A DNA stretch of 64,000 bases from Roseovarius indicus (GCF_008728195.1 NZ_CP031598.1:2294001-2358000), one strand, 5' to 3'; positions 35,109 through 44,043 are shown, numbered from the stretch's first letter. Numbers and translations are program-made. The notes: a model not told the origin generated them from the letters alone.

Positions 35109-35510
35109 ATGATTGTCAGAGATTTCAACGATATCGTCGAAAACCAGAAAGACCGCGTCATCAGTGACGCAGAATGGTCGTCGGTCAGGATGCTCCTTGC
35201 CGATGACAAGATGGGGTTTTCGTTCCACATTACGTTCCTGAACGCGGGCTCGGAACACACGTTCGAGTACAAGAACCACTTCGAGAGCGTGTACTGCATG
35301 TCCGGCAAGGGGTCGATCACCGACATCGCCACCGGGGAAACACACGAGATTAAGCCTGGCGTGATGTACGCGCTGAACGAGCACGACCGCCACATCCTGC
35401 GGGCCGAGGAAGAGCTTGTCATGGCCTGTGTGTTCAACCCGCCGGTGACGGGCACCGAGGTACACCGCGAAGACGGCTCCTATGCCCCGGCTGAAGAATT
35501 GGCGGACTGA
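35109..35510 (+). CDS. ectC: L-ectoine synthase EctC
   Basis: This 133-residue cupin closes N4-acetyldiaminobutyrate into ectoine. The sequence MIVRDFNDIVENQKDR, the metal-binding region FEYKNHFESVYCMSGKG and the C-terminal cupin motif ALNEHDRHILRAEEEL match EctC throughout. The length is normal. Confidence 0.96.
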   Translation: MIVRDFNDIVENQKDRVISDAEWSSVRMLLADDKMGFSFHITFLNAGSEHTFEYKNHFESVYCMSGKGSITDIATGETHEIKPGVMYALNEHDRHILRAEEELVMACVFNPPVTGTEVHREDGSYAPAEELAD

Positions 35511-35530
35511 CCGCCGAAAGGAATGATGTC

Positions 35531-36967
35531 ATGAGTTTTCCCAAGCATACCGTCGAAAAGATCGGCGGCACCTCGATGAGTCGCGTGAACGAGTTGCTCG
35601 ACACGCTTCTGATCGGGGAGCGCGAAGGATCCGATCTCTACCACCGCATCTTCGTCGTCTCGGCCTTTGGCGGCATCACCGACCTTCTGCTCGAGCACAA
35701 GAAATCGGGCCGCCCGGGCGTCTATGGCCTCTTTGCCAATGACGACAATGATCATGGATGGCTCGACGCGCTCTCCTCGGTTGGCGACGCCATGTGCGAG
35801 GCGCACCGGAAGGTGCTTACCCACCCGGGTGACCAGAACATGGCCGACGAGTTCGTTCGCGAACGGATCGAGGGCGCGCGTTCGTGCCTCTTCGACCTGC
35901 AGCGCCTGTGCTCCTTCGGGCATTTCCGCCTGTCGAGCCACATGCTGGTCATCCGCGAGCTTCTGTCGGGCCTGGGCGAGGCGCATTCGGCCTTTGTCAC
36001 CGCGCTGCTGCTGCAGCGCAATGGCGTCGATGCCCGCTTCGTTGACCTCAGCGGTTGGCGCGACGAGTCCGAGCACACGCTGAAAGAGCGTATCGCAGCC
36101 GGTCTCGACGATATCGACCTGACGCGCGAACTGCCCATCGTCACCGGCTACGCCCAGTGCACCGAAGGGCTGATGCGCGAATACGACCGTGGCTATTCCG
36201 AGGTGACCTTCTCGAACATCGCCGCCCACACGGGCGCGCACGAGGCGATCATCCACAAGGAATTCCACCTGTCCTCGGCCGATCCGGGCCTTGTGGGCGT
36301 GGAAAACGCACGCAAGCTGGGTCACACCAACTACGACGTGGCCGACCAGTTGGCGAATATGGGGATGGAGGCGATCCACCCGAACGCAGCCAAGATCCTG
36401 CGCCGGGCCGGCATCACGCTGCGCGTGACCAACGCGTTCGAGCCGGGCGACCCGGGCACGCTGATCGACGAGGAGAAGGCCGAGCATCCCGGCGTGGAGA
36501 TCGTCACCGGTCTCGATGTCGTGGCCCTCGAGCTCTTCGAACAGGACATGGTCGGCGTCAAAGGTTACGACGCCACCGCGCTTGAGGCGCTCAAGCGTCA
36601 CAACGTGTGGATCGTGTCGAAAACCTCGAACGCCAACAACATCACGCACTATATCCAGGCCTCGCTCAAGACGGCCAAGCGCGTGATCCGCGAGATCGAG
36701 GAGGTCTATCCGCAGGCAGAAGTCACGGCACGGGCCGTATCGCTTGTGGCGGTCATCGGCCGCGACCTGACGGGCGAGCGGGTGCTTGGCCACGGGCTTC
36801 AGGCGCTGCACGAGGCGGGTATCGACGTTGTCGCCGCCCAGCAGACGCCGCGCAATGTCGACGCCCAGTTCGTCGTGCCGCGCGATTCCGCTGACGATGC
36901 GGTGAAGTGCCTGCACGACGCGTTCGTCTCGGGAAAGAGCGGGGCGGGGCTGGCGCGGGTGGCGTGA
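35531..36967 (+). CDS. ask: Aspartate kinase, ectoine type (Ask_Ect)
   Basis: This 478-residue aspartokinase feeds aspartyl phosphate to ectoine. The N-terminus HTVEKIGGTSMSR carries the KxGGTS kinase motif. The C-terminal ACT-like part is modified (NANNITHYIQASLKTAKRV). The Ask_Ect isozyme is thought to escape feedback inhibition by lysine and threonine. It sits 20 bp after ectC and ends the operon at a strong hairpin. No ectoine hydroxylase (EctD) gene was found in this cluster. Confidence 0.93.
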   Translation: MSFPKHTVEKIGGTSMSRVNELLDTLLIGEREGSDLYHRIFVVSAFGGITDLLLEHKKSGRPGVYGLFANDDNDHGWLDALSSVGDAMCEAHRKVLTHPGDQNMADEFVRERIEGARSCLFDLQRLCSFGHFRLSSHMLVIRELLSGLGEAHSAFVTALLLQRNGVDARFVDLSGWRDESEHTLKERIAAGLDDIDLTRELPIVTGYAQCTEGLMREYDRGYSEVTFSNIAAHTGAHEAIIHKEFHLSSADPGLVGVENARKLGHTNYDVADQLANMGMEAIHPNAAKILRRAGITLRVTNAFEPGDPGTLIDEEKAEHPGVEIVTGLDVVALELFEQDMVGVKGYDATALEALKRHNVWIVSKTSNANNITHYIQASLKTAKRVIREIEEVYPQAEVTARAVSLVAVIGRDLTGERVLGHGLQALHEAGIDVVAAQQTPRNVDAQFVVPRDSADDAVKCLHDAFVSGKSGAGLARVA

Positions 36968-36999
36968 CCGCTGCCGCATCTGCTCCGCTCTAAGAAGGC

Positions 37000-37026
37000 G
37001 CCCCGCTGGATGATGGCCAGCGGGGC
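37000..37026 (+). terminator. Intrinsic terminator after ask
   Basis: A perfect 10-bp stem (GCCCCGCTGG / CCAGCGGGGC) with a 7-nt loop is followed by GTCTCATTTTT. It lies between the convergent ask and amt operons and probably serves the ectoine operon. Confidence 0.85.
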
Positions 37027-37053
37027 GTCTCATTTTTCAGCTATGACGCGGCC

Positions 37054-37224
37054 TTACTTGTGGCTGCGATATTTGCCCGACTCGACCTTTTGGCCGACGA
37101 TCAGCGCCAGGATGGCCATGACGATCGCGATGAACGAAAAGATCGCCGGGGCCGAGGTTCCAAGCCCCATGAAGATCGCGCCGGAGACGCCATCCCATGT
37201 CGGTGTGTCAAAGGGAAATCCCAT
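37054..37224 (-). CDS. Small single-helix membrane protein, Amt-associated
   Basis: This 56-residue ORF begins MGFPFDTPTWDGVSG. It has one membrane helix (about residues 15-44, AIFMGLGTSAPAIFSFIAIVMAILALIVG) and a short basic tail (KVESGKYRSHK). AGGAGG lies 8 nt before the ATG, which strongly supports translation. It starts 16 bp after the first amt gene on the same strand. A similar arrangement occurs after the second amt gene. No function is recognised. A partner or regulator of the ammonium transporter is the natural guess. Confidence 0.75.
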   Translation of the reverse strand: MGFPFDTPTWDGVSGAIFMGLGTSAPAIFSFIAIVMAILALIVGQKVESGKYRSHK

Positions 37225-37239
37225 TCTTAAGTCCTCCTG

Positions 37240-38625
37240 TTACTTGGATGCCGGGGGCGATGCCATGATGCCCTCGGGATAGGCCTGTGCCGGCACCTTG
37301 ACGGTGTCGAGACCGGCGATTTCAGCAGCTTCCGGCACGCGCAGCATGCCAACCATCTTCAGGATGAGCGAACATCCGTACCCGGTGATGAACCCGATCG
37401 CGACGAACACGACCGTGCCCACAAGCTGACCGATGAAGCTGACCGTCGGTACGCCTTCGCCCAGAAGGGCAGGGTAGCCGCTGGCGAAGATGCCAAGAAC
37501 CAGCATGCCGAAGACACCCATTACGCCGTGAACCGTGACAGCGCCCACCGCGTCGTCGATGCCGAAGCTCTCGATGAAGGCCGCCGCCGGTTTCAGCATC
37601 AGCCCCGCCGCCATGGCGATGATGAAGGTGAGCGAGGGGAAGTAGATGTCGACCCCCGAGGCCACCGATATCAGACCGGCCAGCGCGCCCGACATCATCC
37701 AGAACGGATCGCGTGTCAGTGTCCAGGCGCCGATGATGCCGCCCGCGACACCCATCAGGATGTTGAAGCTGAGCGCGCCGAGGTTGGTGGGCGTGCCATA
37801 GATGGTGGTGAAGTTGCCGCCCCACGACCAGCTTTCGCCGCCGACCACGAGACATCCCATCAGGAAGCCCCAGAAACCCACGACGATCAGCATCAGGCCC
37901 GTCGCCGTGAAGGGCATGTTGTGCCCGGCGAGGTTGTTGGCCGTGCCGTCCTCGTTGAACTTGCCGATCCGCGGGCCGAGATTGATCAGCACGCCAAGGG
38001 CAAAGAACGCCGCGACCGCGTGCACAAGGCCCGCCGCGCCGAAGTCATGAACGCCCCATTGCTGGATCAGCCAACCGTCCGAATGCCAACCCCATGCGGC
38101 CGCCAGCGTCCAGCTGAACCCGCCCAGCACGATCGCCAGGATCACGAAGCCCACCGTCTGGATGCGCTCGATGACCGCGCCCGAGAAGATCGAGGCCGTC
38201 GTTGCCGCAAACAGCGTGAAGGCGCCCCAGAAGACGCCGTCGATCTGGTCTTCCGTGTTCGGGCCCATATAGGCCGCCGCGTCGCCCCAGGCGAGCGCGA
38301 AGCCGTTGGCGTATTCCGCGCCGGAGATCCCGTTTGGCCCGGCCGAAAGAGAGAACCCCGTGGGGAAGGCCCAGTAGACCCACCAGCCGAAGAAGTAGAA
38401 AGCCGGGATCACGAAGGCGAAGGCCAGAATGTTCTTCACGCCCGAAGAAAGGGCGTTCTTGGCGCGCGAGGCGCCCATTTCATAGGCCAGGAACCCTGCA
38501 TGAATGATGATCATCAGTGGAATGGTTAAGTAATAGTAGGTTTCTGCGAACATCGTGTTCGTCAGATTCCCCTTCGCTTCCAGGGCGGCCACTTGGGCCG
38601 CAAGCTCCGCGAGCTGTTCTTCCAT
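37240..38625 (-). CDS. amt: Ammonium transporter Amt, copy 1
   Basis: This 461-residue Amt-family channel has about eleven helices. The twin histidines of the pore are visible in DFGAAGLVHAVAAFF and in VGAVTVHGVMGVFGM. GPRIGKF after the first histidine region is family-typical. The N-terminus carries an unusual heptad-like extension (EEQLAELAAQVAALEAKG) before the first helix. GGAGGT lies 9 nt upstream of the ATG. It shares overall design with the second amt gene 536 bp upstream (39161-40591). Both are likely nitrogen-regulated. Confidence 0.9.
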   Translation of the reverse strand: MEEQLAELAAQVAALEAKGNLTNTMFAETYYYLTIPLMIIIHAGFLAYEMGASRAKNALSSGVKNILAFAFVIPAFYFFGWWVYWAFPTGFSLSAGPNGISGAEYANGFALAWGDAAAYMGPNTEDQIDGVFWGAFTLFAATTASIFSGAVIERIQTVGFVILAIVLGGFSWTLAAAWGWHSDGWLIQQWGVHDFGAAGLVHAVAAFFALGVLINLGPRIGKFNEDGTANNLAGHNMPFTATGLMLIVVGFWGFLMGCLVVGGESWSWGGNFTTIYGTPTNLGALSFNILMGVAGGIIGAWTLTRDPFWMMSGALAGLISVASGVDIYFPSLTFIIAMAAGLMLKPAAAFIESFGIDDAVGAVTVHGVMGVFGMLVLGIFASGYPALLGEGVPTVSFIGQLVGTVVFVAIGFITGYGCSLILKMVGMLRVPEAAEIAGLDTVKVPAQAYPEGIMASPPASK

Positions 38626-38682
38626 GTCGTTCGTACCTCCATACCGTTGGTGGGCTTGCTTACCGGCCCTTTTGGTTCACAA

Positions 38683-38715
38683 TTGGTTCTTTATCAGTGT
38701 GAACGCTACACCAAT
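38683..38715 (-). promoter_or_regulatory. Shared inverted motif upstream of amt copy 1
   Basis: Read on the minus strand the motif is ATTGGTG-N20-AACCAA. The same motif, with a 21-nt spacer, lies upstream of amt copy 2 (40671-40704). The half-sites TTGGT/ACCAA are inverted copies. It is a candidate site for a nitrogen regulator such as NtrC, but the match to a known consensus is not clear. Confidence 0.4.
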
Positions 38716-38864
38716 GCTAAGCCAACACAGAATTTCAATGTTGCTGAAATAGAGGGCAAACAGGCTGAAAATACGTGCGTTACCCGTGGTAAACGCTTTG
38801 TTCGACGCGGATTATCCCGGCAATGCGGGCAGTTGCCGGGTGAGGGGACCGATTGAACCAAAAA

Positions 38865-38885
38865 CGCCGGCCCAGGGGGCCGGCG
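38865..38885 (-). terminator. Terminator after the amt copy 2 operon
   Basis: A perfect 9-bp stem (CGCCGGCCC / GGGCCGGCG) with a 3-nt loop is followed on the minus strand by TTTT. It separates the upstream amt/small-protein pair from the downstream one. The remaining 38626-38864 sequence is the AT-rich promoter region of amt copy 1. Confidence 0.8.
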
Positions 38886-38916
38886 CTTGCTTTTTGGGCG
38901 ATAACTCGAGGTGCGC

Positions 38917-39147
38917 CTATTCTCGCGCCTCCTCGTCAAATACTCGTTCGAGGCGCTCCTTGCTGCGCGCCGCGGCCTCGTCGACCTCGAACTCCTTCTT
39001 CTCGATCCGGGCCTGAAGGATGTGGAACAGCAGCCAGAAGGCGACACCGACAACAAACAGCGTCACCTCCCATCCGACGCCCGGATAGACAGGGCCAAGT
39101 TGCGACAGGTCCGCGCCGGACCAGGTTTCGACGATCGTGGTAGACAT
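38917..39147 (-). CDS. Small membrane protein with charged tail, Amt-associated
   Basis: This 76-residue protein has one helix at about residues 27-46 (EVTLFVVGVAFWLLFHILQA). A charged, helical, probably cytoplasmic tail follows (EKKEFEVDEAAARSKERLERVFDEE). It starts 13 bp after the second amt gene with GGAGGACGC before the ATG, so it is co-expressed. It is not similar in sequence to the 56-residue protein after amt copy 1 beyond the single-helix design. Function unknown. Confidence 0.8.
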   Translation of the reverse strand: MSTTIVETWSGADLSQLGPVYPGVGWEVTLFVVGVAFWLLFHILQARIEKKEFEVDEAAARSKERLERVFDEEARE

Positions 39148-39160
39148 GATTGCGTCCTCC

Positions 39161-40591
39161 TCAGGCCAGCAGTCCGAGGCGCTTGGCCTCTTCGATATCG
39201 GCTTCCGACACGGCGATCGCGTCGGCCTCCTCTGACAGTTCCTCGCTCATGTCGAGGCCCACCAGCTCCACCGCGGGCGGCACGCGCAGCATGCCCATGC
39301 CCTGCAGGATCTTCGAGACGATCCAGGCCGGGATAAAGCCCAGCACGATGAACATGATGCAGGCACCGGCAAGCTGGCCCCATGGCGTGATCACGGCCAC
39401 CTCTTCATGGTAGCCCGCCGTGGCCGGGTGGCCCCACAGAACGAAGCCGGCAATGATCAGGCCGATGAAACCCGCATAGCCGTGCACCGCAACCGCGCCG
39501 ACCGGATCGTCGATCTTGAACGTCCGCTCGACCCAGAAATGCAGCTTGTAGGCACAGTAGGCGCCAACCCCGCCGATCAGCATCGCCTCGATCGGGTGGT
39601 AGAGGTCATTGCCGGCCGACGCCGTGATGACCCCTGCAAGGCCTGCCGAGTAGGTCCAGAACGCCTCGCCGCGCGAGACGACATAGCCCATCAGCAAGCC
39701 GCCCGACAGCGACATCAGGAAGTTGAAGACGATGGCCGACAGGGTGGTGGGCGTCAGGTAGATCGTCGTTGCGGTGAACGTGCCTTCCGCGGCCCCGATG
39801 GCGCCCGAGCCGATGATCGGCACGTTGCAGGCCACGTAGAAGCCCCAGAAGCCGCAGTAGATCAGGAAAAGCCCAATCGTCACCAGCCACTTGTTGTGCG
39901 GGTTGATGTTGCGCGGGGTGCCGTCGGGGGCGAACTTGCCGATCCTTGGCCCCAGCACGCAGATCACGCCAAGCGCGAAACCGCCCGCGATCGCATGGAT
40001 CACGCCCGACGCATAGGCGTCGTGATAGCCCAGCTGCGTGACCATCCAGCCATCCGGATGCCAGCCCCAGGCCGCGTCGATGATCCAGGTGAACGAGCCG
40101 ATGACGACCGCGAGGATCCAGAAGGCCGAGGGCCGGATCCGTTCGATCGTGGCACCCGAGACGATCGAGGCCGCGGTCCAGCTGAACAGCAGGAATGCAG
40201 CCCAGAACACGCCGTTCAGGCGCGCCCAGTAGTTGTTGCCGAGATCGACGCCATAGCCCTTGGCCTGCGGGTCGTTGATGCCCGGCCCGCCAAGGTGCGT
40301 ACCCATCAGCTCGCCCCACGGCACGGCGTTGTCCGATTGGGTAAGGCCGCCGGTGATGCCCGGGCCGTTCGGGAAGGCGAAGTAGATCCACCAGCCGAAG
40401 AAGAAGAAGGTCACGGTCACCAGCGGGATCAGCATGGTGTTCTTCATCAGGGTGTGGATGTGGTTCTTGTGACGTGTTGCGCCGACCTCGTACATGCAGA
40501 ACCCGACGTGGATCAGGAACATGAGCGGTACGGTGACCCAGTAGTAAAATTCGGTGAATATCACCGTCAAAGCACCGATATCGGTATCCAT
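39161..40591 (-). CDS. amt: Ammonium transporter Amt, copy 2
   Basis: This 476-residue Amt-family channel shows the same hallmarks as copy 1: GVIHAIAGGFALGVICVLGPRIGKF and PVGAVAVHGYAGFIG carry the pore histidines. The ATG at 40591 (MDTDIGAL) is chosen because GGGAGG lies 8 nt upstream; in-frame starts further upstream lack such a site. The C-terminal tail is longer and acidic (SEELSEEADAIAVSEADIEEA). The 415-bp region upstream is AT-rich and holds the shared ATTGGTG/AACCAA motif. Confidence 0.9.
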   Translation of the reverse strand: MDTDIGALTVIFTEFYYWVTVPLMFLIHVGFCMYEVGATRHKNHIHTLMKNTMLIPLVTVTFFFFGWWIYFAFPNGPGITGGLTQSDNAVPWGELMGTHLGGPGINDPQAKGYGVDLGNNYWARLNGVFWAAFLLFSWTAASIVSGATIERIRPSAFWILAVVIGSFTWIIDAAWGWHPDGWMVTQLGYHDAYASGVIHAIAGGFALGVICVLGPRIGKFAPDGTPRNINPHNKWLVTIGLFLIYCGFWGFYVACNVPIIGSGAIGAAEGTFTATTIYLTPTTLSAIVFNFLMSLSGGLLMGYVVSRGEAFWTYSAGLAGVITASAGNDLYHPIEAMLIGGVGAYCAYKLHFWVERTFKIDDPVGAVAVHGYAGFIGLIIAGFVLWGHPATAGYHEEVAVITPWGQLAGACIMFIVLGFIPAWIVSKILQGMGMLRVPPAVELVGLDMSEELSEEADAIAVSEADIEEAKRLGLLA

Positions 40592-41006
40592 TGACGTGTC
40601 CTCCCGTTCAGACATTGTTTCGCGTTTACGGGGGTCTGATCGTCCGGCCCCCAATTCATTCGGACCAGTTTTGGTTTGCTTTTTGTGCTGTTGGTCGCAC
40701 CAATTATGGCCCAAAAGTGTTTCAACTCTGCATGAGTGTTGGGCATGTTGCCAGATAATTCACCTATCGAATAGAAAAAATTTCACGAAGAGAAAAAAAT
40801 ATTCTTACAAGGGTTGCTCTTGGCGCCGCGACAGGGCTCTTCGCCGCGACGGATCCATGTAGCTCTGTGCGTTTTTCCGCCCATGAAACCTGCAAAGCCG
40901 AGGGGGCGTGGCGAATCTGCCCTCAATTTCAGCTTTGCTGTAGCCCCGAGCGAGAACCCTCGGTCCTTTATGTCACCGGAGCGCCGCCGCACCCCGCCGA
41001 CGCCTG
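40592..41006. other. Gene-free control region between amt copy 2 and cupin gene
   Basis: No convincing ORF is present. The first 200 bases are AT-rich with A-tracts near 40778-40800 and carry the amt promoter. The rest has only weak hairpins, for example CCGAG-N8-CTCGG around 40946-40963, which may end the cupin operon arriving from the other side. Confidence 0.6.
40671..40704 (-). promoter_or_regulatory. Shared inverted motif upstream of amt copy 2
   Basis: On the minus strand this reads ATTGGTG-N21-AACCAA, matching the site in front of amt copy 1 at both ends. The spacer also contains a CACAAAAAG stretch similar to CACTGATAAAG in the other copy. Confidence 0.4.
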
Positions 41007-41636
41007 TCACGCGGCGGTCATCCGCGGCGGGTCGGCCAGCCCGGCGCCACGCCAGTAAACCAAGGTCAGGATTGGCGCATCCGTGGTGGTCATGGCGTGG
41101 GGCTGGTTCACCCCGTGCAGCCGGGTCGCACCGGGTCCGAGCATGCAGTCGTCCTCGCCGTCGGCATGAAAAAGGCCCGCACCCGAAACGATGGTGTACA
41201 GCTCTTCCGGTTCATGCTGGTGGCGCGGGTAGAACAGGTTCGCCCCCCAGAACCCCACCGTGATCCGTGCGCTGTTCGTCACGAAATGCCCCTCCGGCCC
41301 GGCCAGCTCGAACCAGCCGAAGCGCTGAAGGAAATCGGCGCCGACCTCGTCCTCGGAATAAGTCAGCCGCCACTCGACGAAAGGCGCGATGGCAAGGATC
41401 GCATCGCGTAGCGCCTGCGAGGCTTCCGACGCGGCCCCGGGATCGTTCACCAGGTGCGCAAGGCCCGGCACCTGCACCGGCTCGCGCGAGACATAGGTCA
41501 GGTCTTCGGGCCACGGCGCGAACTCCCGCTGCACCGGCGATGCGCCATGCCAGTCGCGCGCCGCCGCAAGCGCGGCGTCGAACAGCGCCCGGACATCACC
41601 GGCATCGAGAAGCGGGGAGGGGGCATCGATCTGCAT
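41007..41636 (-). CDS. DMSP lyase-like cupin protein, copy 1
   Basis: This 209-residue cupin resembles DddQ/DddL-type dimethylsulfoniopropionate lyases, which split DMSP into dimethyl sulfide and acrylate. The metal and catalytic segment is YPRHQHEPEELYTIVSGAG: two histidines, the glutamate and the tyrosine thought to act as base. A further histidine lies in LHGVNQPHAM. The ATG at 41636 is preferred because GGAG lies 8 nt upstream, giving the normal DddQ length. A related gene lies immediately upstream on the same strand. Activity on DMSP is inferred only from the motif. Confidence 0.7.
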   Translation of the reverse strand: MQIDAPSPLLDAGDVRALFDAALAAARDWHGASPVQREFAPWPEDLTYVSREPVQVPGLAHLVNDPGAASEASQALRDAILAIAPFVEWRLTYSEDEVGADFLQRFGWFELAGPEGHFVTNSARITVGFWGANLFYPRHQHEPEELYTIVSGAGLFHADGEDDCMLGPGATRLHGVNQPHAMTTTDAPILTLVYWRGAGLADPPRMTAA

Positions 41637-41752
41637 GGGCGGAGCTCCGGCACACGGGAACGCGATGCGCTTCCATGCCAGAGCCCGCTGGCCCCGTCTC
41701 ACCTGTTTTCGTCAGCAAGACGCCGCGAACAGACCAGCCGGTGCCTTCGGCC

Positions 41753-42355
41753 TCAGGCCAGCGCGTCGGTTTCGGTCCAGACCGGCTTCTTCTGGATGTC
41801 GCCCTTCCATATGACATAGGCGACCAAAGGCGCCGCGTGGGTCGTCAGCGCGTGCGGCGCGTTAACCGGGTGATGCACGATCGCCCCCGGGCCAAGCACG
41901 CGCGATCCGCTGCCCTGAAGGTGGAACTCTCCCGACCCCGCCAGCACGAGATAGATCTCCTCCGCCGGGTGGTGATGCATCGGGTAATGAAACCCCGGCG
42001 CCTGGTAGACGAAAAAGCTGCGCATCCCCTCGGCGCTCAGAACCGTATCACGGCCAACCACCTCGAAACTGCCGAAATGGGCGTGCAGCGTTTCGCCGAA
42101 GGGCGTGTCGCGATAGGTGTCGCGCCAATGCGCACTGCGCGCGGCGGTCAGGGCGCTGTCGTGAAAGGCCTGCAGCGCAGGCAGGGTGGTCAGCCCCGTC
42201 TGACCCAGCATCGCGTCGCACAAGGGGTCATGTTTGGCGGCGTAAGCCTGGGGCGTCACCGTGTCGGGGAAATCGCAGAAAGCGGCCAGTTCCGGTACAT
42301 CCCGGTGCAGTGCCCGCGTTGCATCGAGAAGTGCCTGCCAATGCGTATCGATCAT
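41753..42355 (-). CDS. DMSP lyase-like cupin protein, copy 2
   Basis: This is a 200-residue DddQ-like cupin. The key segment is YPMHHHPAEEIYLVLAGSGEF, closer to DddQ (HHHPAEEIY) than copy 1, with a later metal histidine in HHPVNAPHALT. In-frame starts at 42379 (ATG) and 42391 (TTG) are possible; the ATG at 42355 gives the usual length. It is 116 bp from copy 1 and divergent from an aldehyde dehydrogenase gene. Paired copies suggest one may have another substrate. Confidence 0.75.
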   Translation of the reverse strand: MIDTHWQALLDATRALHRDVPELAAFCDFPDTVTPQAYAAKHDPLCDAMLGQTGLTTLPALQAFHDSALTAARSAHWRDTYRDTPFGETLHAHFGSFEVVGRDTVLSAEGMRSFFVYQAPGFHYPMHHHPAEEIYLVLAGSGEFHLQGSGSRVLGPGAIVHHPVNAPHALTTHAAPLVAYVIWKGDIQKKPVWTETDALA

Positions 42356-42594
42356 GTTGTCACCAGGGTCATGTGTCATGGGTCTTGTCAAATGACGGCG
42401 TCAGCCAGCAGATACTCGTTCATCGCCTCCCGTCCCGCAAGCGCCGTTGCACGCTTACTGTCCGGTCCAATCTCCAGGAGCCCGGCCAGAGCTGGCCACC
42501 GGACTTTCCGGTTGCGCTCGCCCCGGTCAGGCGGTTTACCAAAGGGCGACAGGATTGTGTCGCCGGCCCGGCCCGGCGAACGGGAGGGAAGCAG

Positions 42595-44040
42595 ATGAAG
42601 GACTATTGGCAGAACTATATCGACGGTGCCTGGGTCGATGGCGGTGCGGGCCGGGTCGATATCATCAACCCCGGCACGGGCGAAACGCTGGCGCAGCAGG
42701 CGCTCGCCGACGAAGCCGATATCGACCGCGCGGTTCAGGCTGCCCGCCGCGTCCACCTCTCCGGTGTGCTGACCGACATGCGCCCGGTCGAACGGGGCCG
42801 GATGGTGCAGGCGATGGGCCGCTACCTGCTCGACAATCGCGACGCCGTCGCCGAACTGCTGACGCTGGAACAGGGCAAACCGCTCTGGGAGGCGCAGAAG
42901 GAAATCGACGGCGCGGCACGCTATTTCGAGTATTACGGCAACCAGGCCGAAACGCTCGAAGGCCGGTCCATCCCCCTCGGCGCGGGTTACTTCGACTTTA
43001 CCCACTATGAACCCTACGGCGTCTCGGCCCAGATCATCCCGTGGAACTTTCCGCTCGAGATGACCTCGCGCTCGCTCTCCGCCGGGCTTGCCACCGGCAA
43101 TGCCTGCGTAATCAAGACGCCGGAACTGACGCCGCTCTCGCAGTACATCTTCTGTGAAGCGGCCGAGGCCGTGGGCTTCCCCGCGGGCGCCGTCAACATC
43201 ATGTGCGGCTGGGGCCATCAGGCCGGCGCCGCACTCTCCGGCCATCCCGACATAAACCAGGTCGTCTTCACCGGCTCGGTCAAGACCGGCATCGCCATCG
43301 CCACGGCGGCCGCCCAGAACGTGGTTCCTTGCGTGCTGGAGCTCGGCGGCAAGTCCGCGGCCATCGTTCATGACGACGCCGATCTCGACGCCTTCGAGCG
43401 CGATATCCGTTTCGGGATATTCACGAATGCCGGACAGGTCTGCTCGGCCATGAGCCGCGTGCTGGTCCATGAAAGCCGCCATGACGAGGTGATCGACCGC
43501 GCCGTGAAGATCGCCAGGTCCGTCTCGGTCGGCCCCGGCATCGAACGCACCGAAGCCGGCCCCACGATGGGCCCGATGGTCAGCGAAGCGCAGCGCGACC
43601 GCGCCGCCGGCATGGTGGCGGACGCCGAAGGGCAGGGGGCCACCGTCGCCACCGGCGGGCGCAAGATGAACATTCCCGGCGCCTTCCTCGAACCCACAGT
43701 GCTGTCGAACGTCACCCCCGACATGACCATCGCCCAGGAAGAGGTGTTCGGCCCCGTCCTGTCGGTCATGCCCTTCCGCGACGAGGCGCAGGCGATCGAG
43801 ATCGCCAACGGCACGCAATACGGGCTGGTCGGCGGCGTCTTTACCCGCGACCTCGACCGCGCCACCCGCGCGGCCCGGGCACTCCGCGCCGGGCAGATCT
43901 TCGTCAACGAATGGTTCGCCGGCGGCGTGGAAACCCCCTTCGGCGGCTATGGCCGCTCGGGCTATGGCCGCGAAAAGGGGCGCGAGGCGTTGCTCAACTA
44001 CGTCCAGACCAAGAATGTCGCGATCAGAACGAGGGCGTGA
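42595..44040 (+). CDS. NAD(P)-dependent aldehyde dehydrogenase
   Basis: This 481-residue enzyme has the aldehyde dehydrogenase hallmarks IIPWNFP, FTGSVKTG (cofactor loop), LELGGKSAAIV (general-base glutamate) and the catalytic cysteine in FTNAGQVCSAMSR. GGGAGGG lies 6 nt before the ATG. It begins a plus-strand run of seven genes and may oxidise an aldehyde arising from the pathway they encode. The exact substrate is unknown. Confidence 0.92.
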   Translation: MKDYWQNYIDGAWVDGGAGRVDIINPGTGETLAQQALADEADIDRAVQAARRVHLSGVLTDMRPVERGRMVQAMGRYLLDNRDAVAELLTLEQGKPLWEAQKEIDGAARYFEYYGNQAETLEGRSIPLGAGYFDFTHYEPYGVSAQIIPWNFPLEMTSRSLSAGLATGNACVIKTPELTPLSQYIFCEAAEAVGFPAGAVNIMCGWGHQAGAALSGHPDINQVVFTGSVKTGIAIATAAAQNVVPCVLELGGKSAAIVHDDADLDAFERDIRFGIFTNAGQVCSAMSRVLVHESRHDEVIDRAVKIARSVSVGPGIERTEAGPTMGPMVSEAQRDRAAGMVADAEGQGATVATGGRKMNIPGAFLEPTVLSNVTPDMTIAQEEVFGPVLSVMPFRDEAQAIEIANGTQYGLVGGVFTRDLDRATRAARALRAGQIFVNEWFAGGVETPFGGYGRSGYGREKGREALLNYVQTKNVAIRTRA

Positions 44041-44043
44041 ACT

